Shown one piece after another: positions 55,801 to 64,000 of a stretch of 64,000 bases of DNA. Below the pieces are notes generated by a model. That model had not been told where the DNA came from and ran no database searches. It worked only from the letters and a program-made list of their open reading frames with translations. Within the stretch, counting starts at the first letter, position 1, and each line of letters opens with the position of its first letter. Source of the stretch: Tubiluchus corallicola (taxonomy: Eukaryota; Priapulida; Priapulimorpha; Priapulimorphida; Tubiluchidae); the NCBI GenBank assembly GCA_030141605.1, contig JAQGDQ010000056.1, positions 186,001 to 250,000 of the forward strand. The letters run 5' to 3'. The position numbers and the translations under genes are program-made.

Positions 55801-58800
55801 TTTGATGTATGCAAGCAATACGCTACTTAAAGAAGCAATGCAGAAAATATTTTTCAAACAGGATTGTGCATTCGTTTTGGATACGCAAATAACCCAAATT
55901 TTTTTAAGCTGTCTTTGGGATTTTGATGAAGCTTCTGACTTGCTTTTGTTGTTAATTTCTGTTTAATAGTTATTTATCTGTTTTGCTTATAATGTCTATT
56001 TTCAGCAGTCTTTGAATTGCCGCCAACTCCACCTAGCAGTTCGGACAGCGAAAGTGGATACAGTCCAAAACCATCATCGTACGCAACTTGTATAAGCAAA
56101 CGCTCGTTGTTTACATCAGAATGTCCAACTGAATTATCAGCTAGTAATAGTCTGACAGATTTGCAAGTATGGCCACATAAATTTAATGATTATTAACAAT
56201 GCAAATCACAAAGCAGGCATGACAGTTATGTTTTTGCTCATTTCTATTCATCTTTTCTTCGACTTCGAGATTGCTAATCAATAAATTGATTGGGGCAAAC
56301 ATTTCAGTACATTGTATGTGTTATGCAAGGAAATAGAAAAGTTTATCAATATTACATGAACATTCATTATTAAATATCAATTTTTCTTGAAAAACCCTTT
56401 GCAATAATATGATAGAAGACAGCTTTTGTAAATAAATAAGTGGCATCCATAATATGAGTACTGTATTGATATTGATTGAAGTGTAGTTAATTTTCTATTT
56501 TCATTAAGGTTCGCATAAAAAAGCATAATTGTAAAAAGACCAATCCATTGAATAATATTGTATTTTCAGAGTCTGCCTGTGTCAGGTCCATTAATTTTGT
56601 CAGAAGAAGAGAAGCGAACTCTTGTCCAAGAAGGATATCCCATTCCAACTCGTTTACCTCTCACAAAAACTGAGGAAAGATCTCTAAAAAAAGTGCGACG
56701 AAAAATCAAAAACAAGGTGCGCAGATTCGTAGAACTATTAGTTATTAACATGCGGTAGGCAAAGTTTTTTACTAATTAAAATTAATTGATTTTAAATCAT
56801 TAATGCCTAGCATGAGTATAATTATTAGACTGGCTGAGGGAAAACCGAGACTGCCCAAAAAGACTTGAAAATTGATCTTTCCAAATCTTGGTTAGCCATC
56901 CTAAAACTACTGGATAACCACCGTGCCATTATCAAAAATAGAATACATATACCACTCAGTTTCGCAAAATTTATTATCTTTAAATAATGTTGTTGGCGCA
57001 ATATTTAATCATGAAAATTTTTGGTTACGTTTCTTAAAATAAAAGTTATTTTACTTTTACATACATGCACTTCATACTATGATTTAGAACATCGTTTTTG
57101 TTTTTTTTGCCATTAGTGAAAGCAACAGTATGTGATGAAAAATATATGTAATATTCGCAGTAGGAACTATACTTTCTGCACTACTTCATTAGTTGTAAAT
57201 GCATTTCTTGTGAAGTCTGCTTTTTTGATAATCTGTTTCTGTGTTGGAAATGTTGTTAATGGAACTTTTTCCCTGTTTCAGGAGTAAGATGGTGATATAT
57301 TCGCTTTGCTCTTATTATTTAACTAATTCCCTCGAGACGAGCATTAAATATAATACTGCTTCATTGATCGTTATACTAATTTGCTTTGCTAGAAAGTGTA
57401 ATAAATGAGATTCATACATTTGTAATGAATATTTAAAAACCTAGTACTCCCTCACCGCAGCTGTGCTATCTCTTTACACCTGTTGACAGATTGCACTTAA
57501 TCATTGATTATTATTATTCAGCCTGCTTAAGAGTGGGCTAATTCAGCAGATTAGTAGCAGCTTGCTAGCCAGTGTAATGTAGATTAGTATTTTTATGTAA
57601 TGCTTGTTTATAAGTTTAAGCAAGCTAGTTGTTTTCTTTAGTTTAGATATGTGGAACCCTTACTATTTGGGATATGTATTTAAGTAAGTCTTTTTACTTC
57701 CATTGTTGCAGCTCTCAGCCCAAGAAAGTCGAAGGAAAAAGAAGGAATATGTTGACAGTTTAGAAAGAAGATGTGAAACCTTCTCTAGTGAAAATATTGC
57801 TTTGAAAAAGCAAGTGCAAACATTGGAAAAAAGTAATAAGTAAGTGAAATTTTTTAAGTAAGGTAATAGGTGTTTGTATTGGTAATTGGCACAAATTTAC
57901 AAAAAGGACCGACATCACTTTACTTTTTGTACAGAATGGTCAAGTAACTACTTTCGAGCCCAGCTGCATCTAGATAAGGGTGCACAGCTTGCATGTATAT
58001 AAAAGATTTAATTATTTTGTCTTACAGTTGTATACTATTTAGTCCAGATTTATGAAAGGTCAACTTAATATAAAACGGGAATTTGATTAAGCTTCCAGGG
58101 ATGGGAGTATGAAACTTGCCAGTTTTAATTACTGTTCTTACATGATAAATTGGCAGGTCTTAAAAATATCAAGTTTATATGTAAAACAACTTTATCATTG
58201 TAGCGTGAGTAGAAAAAAATGTGGCTAATATACTTTACAGAGGACATACATCTCGCATTATATTGGGTGATGCAGGAAAATTGTCCCAAAGTGTGACATT
58301 TTTTCTGTCCGCCAGGTATATTATTATCGCTGATATAATCGACTGTGATGCCTTTAAATAAAATTTATTTGACAATAAAAACAACCTAATCATTCATAAC
58401 ACTGAATACCTAGACAAAGTCAGCCCCGACACAAATTTCTTTAACAGCATGAACCTTCCAAATGGTAGTAAATATTATGATATCGAGCAATTCAGTTCAA
58501 TGTTTCGTAATAATTACAGTATGCCAGACAACAACCCTTTATCAATCATACATTTAAATACCAGAAGTATAAGTTCAAGTTTTGATCATTTTCTCGCCTG
58601 CCTAGAGATGTTAAGCACAAATTTTTCCATAATTACCCTGTCTCAAACTGGTTTATGGATAACACTGATTCCTCGATTAACTTACCTGGTTATAAGTCTT
58701 CATTTATTAATAGGACAATAGATAAAGGGGGTGGTGATGTTGCATTGTTCGCTAGAGAGGACTTACGATTTATCGTGCGTAATGATCTAAATTGTTCAGA

Positions 58801-61562
58801 CAATGATATTGAAGCCATTTTTATTTAAATATCATGCCATCGGGATAAGAACATTATTATCGGCTCAATTTATAATCCTCCAGGTTACAGATGAAATCTC
58901 TGGCAGAATATCCAAAGTCAGTAACCAAGGGAACATTTATACATCACTGGCAATTATAATATCAATTTGATTAATCACCAAACCCACAATGATATCAAAT
59001 ACTTTCTAGATTCAATGTTTACCAATTCTACATTCCCAACAATAACACTTCCTACAAGAATTACTAACTATTCAGCCACAGTTATTTTCACCAACATCAT
59101 TCAGTACCATCACAACATCACAAACCTGGTATACTGCTTAATGATATCACTGACCACTATCCTATTTTTACAATCACTGATTTTTACCTACCATCTCCTG
59201 TGCAAAAGACGTTTCGTAATAAAACTATTTACAATGATTTGATCAAAACAGCCCTCAGAAACAAGTTATCTAGCACTAATTGGGATGATGTTCTGTTAGA
59301 GCGAGATCCTAATTTAGCCACAGAAATTTTCTACGATAAATTTAATAATATTTACAGTTCGCATATAAGAAAGAAATGCACACAAATCAATTCTGACCAT
59401 AACAAGAAACCCTGGATGTCTGTTGGATTATTAAATTCTATTAGAAACAAAAATAAAATGTACAGGACAACACTAAAAATAATGATCCTACATTCCTAAA
59501 TCATTACAAGGAATTAACAAATTAAAGAGTCTTGTTAAAACGTCTGGAGATAACTATTATAAGCATAGATTAGAAATGTATAAAACTATATAAAAATGAC
59601 ATGGACAACTATGAAGGAAATACTAAATAAAGGCAAAATGCAAAATCAAATTAAATTAAAATATCAAGAATAAAATCGAAACAAATAACAAATTAATTGC
59701 TGATACATTCAATGAGTATCTTGCCAATCTTGGACCATCACTTGCTGAGAATATTAACATGTCAAATCATCATTTTAGAAAACACTTAAAAGGTAAATAC
59801 CCCAAGTCGTTCTTTTTTAATCCAGTTACTCCTAAAGATGTTCTTAATATATGCAATTCGCTAAACATCAATAAGTCCCAGGATTGACAACTACGTACCT
59901 AGGATAATCGCAGATATATTTCCTCAAATATCAATACCTATAACTCATATTTGATATAAATCTCTTAGTAGTGGCATTGTTCCCACCAAGATGAAACAAA
60001 TTCTTGTAGTACTCACTCCATAAGACTGGTGACAGCACGAACCTAAATAACTACCGACCAATATCCCTGCTACCTTTTTTCCAAGCTACTCGAAAGATGT
60101 GTGCAATATCAATTATACAAATATTCAATCAAAAATAACATACTTAACAACAGCCAATTTGGATTCAGATCAGGCCTATCTACTGAGCTGGCTTCAATTA
60201 AAGTCTGTGAACAAATTGCTAATTCTATCTCTGTTGGCATTTTCTATGACTTGTCTAAAGCCTTCAACACCATTGACCATGACATACTAATTGAAAAACT
60301 TTCTCACTATGGTATACGAGTAATTCAGAATGAATGGTTTAATAACTAGCCAGAAATACAAAGACAACAATCTAAACATACTACCTAATATTTGTGGTCT
60401 CAAACAGTATGTTTTATGCATGCTGAATTGTATATGAACAATGTAATGAAGTTTGTTAGTAAAAACACGTAAAATTAAAAATCATTTCATAAACCAGTAT
60501 TTTGCCAACAATTGCATAAGTTTGAAACTTGTATGCATAAGTACTTGCTGTTAGCAGACATTTCTTAAAACAAATACAGTTTTGAAAGCAGTGCTTGTTT
60601 ATTTTTTAAAGAAGATATTGTGAGCATTATTTGTATGTGAGCAATATTTAATATCTGTCTTTTAATTAATTTCAATTTTTGCAATCATAAGGTTTACTAA
60701 AGGTATTATATCAGCAGAAGAATGATAGTGCAGCTTTGTGTGATAGTAGCATTTACAGTTCACAGAGGTATTTTAACTGCTTCTGTTTATAGTTTGATAC
60801 TGTCAAAGTGTTATGTCCTGCAGATGTCCCCTGTAAGTTTTTCTGTTTGCACGATAGATCATTATTGTCTCAACTACAGAGGTTGCAAACAATGGTAGGA
60901 TGTATATCATTCTCTGCAAAGCAAGTTTCGACTCAGACACCTGCAACTAGCTTTTTCGTAAGTTTTCTAGCTTTATTGTGTTTGCCATAAGGCTATCAAA
61001 TATTTTAAACTTAGTCTCAGTACGTACTTTCTTTTTGAATTTCACCAGGAATTCATTTTTTGACCTGGCCTCGCACTAGATGACTGTAAAGATTTTTCTA
61101 TTTAAAATGTAATAAGTTTGCAATAATTTAATTTAATGTGGTTCAGTATTTTACCTTTGTATGCTAAATACATCTGATGAACTGCAGGTATTCTTGAGAG
61201 ATCTACTATGAAAATTTGTGTCATGCCAGAAAAAGATTTTTGGCATAAAAGCCCTGAAATTTTAATTTTGTGGTTTTAATTGTCTTGATTTACATTTTTA
61301 GGTTGTAGTTTTCTGTTTTGCTGTATTTTTTGGAAGTTTGTCACCAGCTGGTATTGGCCTTGATTATCATAACTTTACGTCAGTGCAGACATGGTGGCAG
61401 CTGCAACCAGCATCAGAACTGAAACCCTCATCATCATTAAGTGATGTAGATAATATGGGAGATGCATATGCTACATCAAATAGTAGGTGTTTTCTGTATT
61501 GCATTATTGCCTCTATGTCTGTCAATTCACTGTATTTAAATGCTGCTGACAGTCCTATATAA
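52770..61562 (+). CDS. CREB3L: CREB3-like (OASIS family) ER-anchored bZIP factor, nine coding exons (whole gene)
   Basis: Joining nine GT-AG exons gives 1356 nt (451 residues plus stop) with consistent phases. Layout: acidic N-terminal activation region; two VxIKxEP sumoylation-like motifs ([15 protein letters not shown]); the family motif [18 protein letters not shown]; the CREB3-specific block [20 protein letters not shown]; basic region [20 protein letters not shown]; leucine zipper (SLERR...[11 protein letters not shown]...[12 protein letters not shown]); a membrane segment ([16 protein letters not shown], about residues 363-378); and a short lumenal tail with an N-glycosylation sequon (HNFTS). 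Known members sit in the ER membrane and are cut in the Golgi by S1P/S2P to release the bZIP part. I see no clear lumenal RxxL S1P site, so the tail may be extended by an exon I missed. Closest to CREB3L1/2 by the TPPSS motif. Confidence 0.93.
53171..53372 (+). CDS. CREB3L: CREB3-like exon 2
   Basis: Acceptor ACTTTTACAG, donor GTATTTG. Encodes [20 protein letters not shown] and following residues. The (D/N)WLDDxF motif recalls the acidic N-terminal activation segment of CREB3L proteins. Confidence 0.85.
53669..53758 (+). CDS. CREB3L: CREB3-like exon 3
   Basis: Acceptor TTTGTTTGTAG, donor GTAATG. Encodes [16 protein letters not shown] and [15 protein letters not shown] is a sumoylation-type PsiKxE motif. 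Confidence 0.82.
54666..54818 (+). CDS. CREB3L: CREB3-like exon 4
   Basis: Acceptor CATTTATTCAG, donor GTATTG. Encodes [19 protein letters not shown] and [20 protein letters not shown], with a second IKLEP motif. Confidence 0.85.
54853..55050. repeat. 102-bp tandem duplication in CREB3-like intron 4
   Basis: Two copies containing AAGAACTGCTCAGCCATGCT and TTTTATTAAATATTTTACGT are offset by 102 bases and nearly identical, so this is a recent duplication. It lies just past exon 4. Confidence 0.92.
56006..56166 (+). CDS. CREB3L: CREB3-like exon 5, TPPSS motif
   Basis: Acceptor CTATTTTCAG, donor GTATGG. Encodes [20 protein letters not shown], the signature proline/serine motif of CREB3L1/CREB3L2-type proteins. 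Confidence 0.93.
56570..56716 (+). CDS. CREB3L: CREB3-like exon 6, start of basic region
   Basis: Acceptor GTATTTTCAG, donor GTGCGC. Encodes [33 protein letters not shown] and KVRRKIKNK. The stretch before the basic region is unique to the CREB3 family. Confidence 0.95.
57712..57839 (+). CDS. CREB3L: CREB3-like exon 7, basic region and zipper
   Basis: Acceptor CATTGTTGCAG, donor GTAAGTG. Encodes [20 protein letters not shown] and then [16 protein letters not shown]. Conserved [10 protein letters not shown] contacts DNA. Two bases are carried to exon 8. Confidence 0.95.
57840..60857 (+). other. CREB3-like intron 7, with a LINE relic
   Basis: 3.0-kb intron splitting the leucine zipper; about 2 kb of it is a degraded CR1-like LINE in the same orientation (58370-60350). 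Confidence 0.7.
58370..60350 (+). mobile_element. Degraded CR1-like LINE relic
   Basis: Plus-strand pieces in shifting frames: endonuclease start ([20 protein letters not shown], then an IITLS-T segment), ITNYSATVI, the linker [10 protein letters not shown] and [19 protein letters not shown], and RT pieces ([45 protein letters not shown]). The catalytic FADD region and everything 3' are missing. Many stops and frameshifts make it long dead. It differs from the intact LINE at 38947-44090. Confidence 0.88.
60858..60957 (+). CDS. CREB3L: CREB3-like exon 8, end of zipper
   Basis: Acceptor TTTGCACGATAG, donor GTAAGTT. Encodes [20 protein letters not shown] and TPATSFF. LLxQLQxLQT(M/L)V is the family's zipper end, so the rather weak acceptor is supported by phase and homology. 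Confidence 0.88.
61302..61562 (+). CDS. CREB3L: CREB3-like exon 9, membrane segment and lumenal tail
   Basis: Acceptor ACATTTTTAG. Encodes [17 protein letters not shown], a hydrophobic membrane span, then [20 protein letters not shown] and more. The frame stops at TAA 61562. A possible donor AT-A/GTAGGTG near 61490 would skip the last 24 or so codons and join an unseen exon, so the true C-terminus is uncertain. Confidence 0.85.
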   Translation, partial: VVVFCFAVFFGSLSPAGIGLDYHNFTSVQTWWQLQPASELKPSSSLSDVDNMGDAYATSNSRCFLYCIIASMSVNSLYLNAADSPI

Positions 61563-62439
61563 AATCACCAAGCACCATCATTTTATACAATATCTGGACA
61601 GAAGTATACACCTTGTGAAATAGAATTCAGTTTCTTTTTAGTGCTATTTAAATGTTTCATTTTTCAGTTTTTATTTGGGACATATTTTTTTGCAGAAGTT
61701 AGAAGAAGTTTTGCTAAATTCGGGTTTTATCTGCAAGCGTACTCTAGTAAATACTATACAACAAAAATCAACATAAAAAATGTCTCAATTTTCAAGCAGA
61801 AAAATTTGCTCAAAAAGGTGAAAATATTAGGTAAACAAGAATTTATAAATTGTTTTTACATTATTTACTTGTGTTGGCAACAAGATGCTTAAGTGTTTGG
61901 CAATATTTGAAGGACACAAGGCTAGACACCAACACTTTGATTTTACCCAACAAATATGGTGAGAAATGTACAGGCCTGTTAGGAATACCATTTTTAACCT
62001 CTATGCGTAGCATCACAATATAAAAAATCATTCTTAACCTCCTAAGTTTTAGTTTGCAAGGATTTGTTTTTCTTGAACCGTTTTGTCGAATTCGATGGCG
62101 GCGAGAGGTTTCTGATTTGTGGGCTGTGTTCAGCTCTCAGCTGCTGCTTCAGTATTCTGGCTACTATGAGGCATCTGCTTGCTTTAACGTTGCTAAGTAT
62201 TACATAGCATTGCGATATGCATTGAAAATGTGTATGAAGATTTGCCCGTCGGACTAATAAATACAAAGTTATGCAAAGTTGCTCTCGGTGTTGGGAAATA
62301 CTCTGCTAATTACACGGTTCATGGAGGACTCACGCGCTTTCCATTTTCTTTGATATAATTGTAAACACAATCAAATACTGGTTCAGAATAGCGACTTATC
62401 TGCCAAACTCACCAGTATAGTAAACAAAACATATTTGCA
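61563..62439. other. Spacer or 3' UTR downstream of the CREB3-like gene
   Basis: AT-rich with a locally GC-richer patch near 62080-62160 (GATGGCGGCGAGAGG). Open frames are short and unrecognised. Confidence 0.4.
62256..62261 (+). terminator. Candidate CREB3-like poly(A) signal
   Basis: AATAAA about 700 bases after the presumed stop. A second AATAAA at 63273-63278 is also possible. Confidence 0.25.
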
Positions 62440-63085
62440 AAATGTCGAGCTTTTGGAACATAATACTGACTGTTTGTTAAAATGTGTCAGAGATATTTTG
62501 AACCATACAGGATTTTCACATGCTTGGTAGGGAGGCTCAGTAAAAATGGGAGGCACATTAGGTCGAAACAATTTGTCAGTTTACTAAAATGAAAACTTAA
62601 AACTGATTACGCAAATTACTGAAAGGAAAATGTTAAATATCACCAAAGAAACTGGTAAAAATATTAACGCAATAACAAGTTACGAACTTATTGCAAATTT
62701 AAAAATGAATCAGTAGAAGAAAGATACTTGTTGCTAATAAAAGTCACATTAAAAGAGCAAACTTTTCAAAGTTGCATATCAGCTCACAACCTTCTTGTTG
62801 AGAAAGGCCGACACACCAAACCTAAAATCCCCTTTAACAACAGACTATGCCATTTTTGTAATGACCAAAAAATGGAACACAAAAAGCATATTATTGATTG
62901 TAACCATTGTGATGATTTAAGACGTTGCTTGTTCTGTCATATCAGTGAAATTTTCCCAAAACTTTATGAACCTTACAGTACAGGAAAAATTTTCATTTCT
63001 GATGAATGGAATTGATTGTGAACTTGCAAATTTGGTTTCAAACTATAACACAGATTGTTCCAAAAAAAGGAAAATAAAAGCTTAA
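62440..63085 (+). mobile_element. LINE 3'-end relic with CCHC-like domain
   Basis: Plus-strand frame pieces: HNTDCLLKCVRDILNHTGFS then HAW, followed after decay by ESVEERYLLLIKVTLKEQ, AHNLLVEKGRHTK, FNNRLCHFCNDQKMEHKKHI and IDCNHCDDLRRCLF. The order (V-K-x-I-L-x3-GF-x-x-x-W, then LxxHNLxxEKGRH, then CxxC...HxxxxC) is the region downstream of the reverse transcriptase in many invertebrate LINEs. The intact LINE in this window lacks such a domain, so a second family is represented. Confidence 0.7.
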
Positions 63086-64000
63086 TCACGGAAAATCAAA
63101 TTCAACCAGTAGTGCATTATATTGTATTTATACTATTTTTGTAAACTTGTAAATATCGCGAACTGTTTAATTTTTACTGTTTTTGCTGTTTCAGTGTGAT
63201 GATTGTACCCAACCGTTGGAATGCTTTTGTGTTATGTGTGGTTCTTTATGTGCACTGTATTGTGTCGTTCGTCAATAAACTTTAAACTTACTATTATAAA
63301 AGCTACAGTAATTGCGGATTGGAAGATGTGAGCATTGTAAGTTTGCTTGGTAACAGTGAGACTATACAAACTCAGATGAATATCAGTCTGGCTCAATGCT
63401 GGTAGCAACAGCAGTTAATAATTGACTGTGCCAGGCTGCAGTTGTGTAGCAGGTTAATTAGATGTATTGCAAAGATAAGAATGTGGTCATTCAAACCGTT
63501 GACTTTATGTTTTAACGAGTTAGTATTAGATGCACTGCAAAGACTAGGATGTGCTCATTCAAACCATTGAATTTATGCACTTCTACTAGCATAAACGCTA
63601 ACTGGGTATCAGTTTTCATTCAGGAAATTAAGTAATTAGGGCAATTTTCAAGGTTAACTTTGTGTTCAAGGGAAAGCAGAGAGTTTTGGCATACATTTCA
63701 GAACCCTGTCAGCTGCAACAAAGTTCATTGATTAACTTAAGTAAGTGCAGACTTTTAACTTTTGTTATTCCGCCAACTGTTATCCTCATGTTTTGTGCAC
63801 GGATGTAGAAGGTCAATGCTGTTTGCTTGAAAACCACTTAAAATCGTAACCGAAATTTAGTTTCAGGCTGTGAAGTTGGTAGACCAAGCTCTCGACTCTA
63901 CCTCCTAAATTTTGGAAAATCCAACTCTAACTCCTGCCTGCTCCTGACTAATTTGATGTACTCACTGTCACTACTATCATTTTCATTTTCAACCATACAT
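63086..64000. other. Spacer to window end
   Basis: AT-rich sequence with one tandem duplication and an AATAAA at 63273-63278; no gene recognised. Confidence 0.4.
63457..63592. repeat. 68-bp tandem duplication
   Basis: The phrases ATTAGATG(T/C)A(T/C)TGCAAAGA and CATTCAAACC(G/A)TTGA occur twice, 68 bases apart (63457 and 63525). Confidence 0.85.

Noticed and set aside
61641-61892. Lys/Phe-rich frame downstream of the CREB3-like exon 9
   Set aside because: A TTTTTTTGCAG acceptor would allow splicing from exon 9 in phase, but the encoded residues have no CREB3 lumenal features and codon use is like spacer DNA.
1-64000. tRNA, rRNA or bacterial-type operon features
   Set aside because: I looked for cloverleaf-like GC-rich segments, rRNA-like blocks and closely packed ORFs and found none that I can support.

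Overview
This window is AT-rich nuclear DNA of an invertebrate animal. The basis is GT-AG introns up to about 6 kb, AATAAA-type poly(A) signals, animal gene families and CR1-type LINE and pogo-type DNA transposon sequence. I see no operons, rRNA, tRNA or CRISPR. The phylum cannot be fixed from the sequence alone.

Three host genes explain the coding content. (1) Positions 1162-32718, minus strand: a YLPM1 (ZAP3) orthologue, reconstructed here as 22 exons whose splice phases all agree, giving about 1501 codons. It has a Met/Gly/Asn/Gln-rich N-terminus, Tyr/Trp-rich helical repeats, a long charged and RS-like region, a polyproline tract and a conserved C-terminal P-loop NTPase/kinase-like domain. 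(2) Positions 45587-49456, plus strand: a full-length, intronless Raptor (mTORC1 scaffold) with caspase-like, HEAT and WD40 regions. (3) Positions 52770-61562, plus strand: a CREB3-like (OASIS family) ER-membrane bZIP transcription factor in nine coding exons. An exact ERSE-II-type stress element lies in a relatively GC-rich segment 2.1 kb upstream of its start codon.

Mobile DNA fills much of the rest. Nested TA-flanked DNA transposons (24863-26334 containing 25315-25827) sit in a YLPM1 intron. A decayed gag-like relic (31960-32485) sits in its first intron. A 1-kb element with inverted repeats built from short GTAAAAATGGCACA-like units lies at 35116-36103. A GC-rich, frameshifted and internally truncated pogo-like transposase, flanked by copies of GGGGTGAGTTCGCCAC, lies at 36635-37763. 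A nearly complete CR1-like LINE on the minus strand (about 38947-44090) keeps ORF2 intact but has ORF1 split by a frameshift. LINE relics lie inside the CREB3-like gene (58370-60350) and downstream of it (62440-63085). Several tandem duplications and one 21-bp minisatellite are scattered through introns and spacers.

The genes are independent transcription units and do not form one pathway. Raptor (growth and nutrient signalling) and the CREB3-like factor (secretory stress) are adjacent, but I see nothing that shows co-regulation. I did not find a convincing new multi-gene system. The items most worth checking are the ERSE-II site, the conserved phosphosite contexts in intronless Raptor, and the structures of the DNA transposons.
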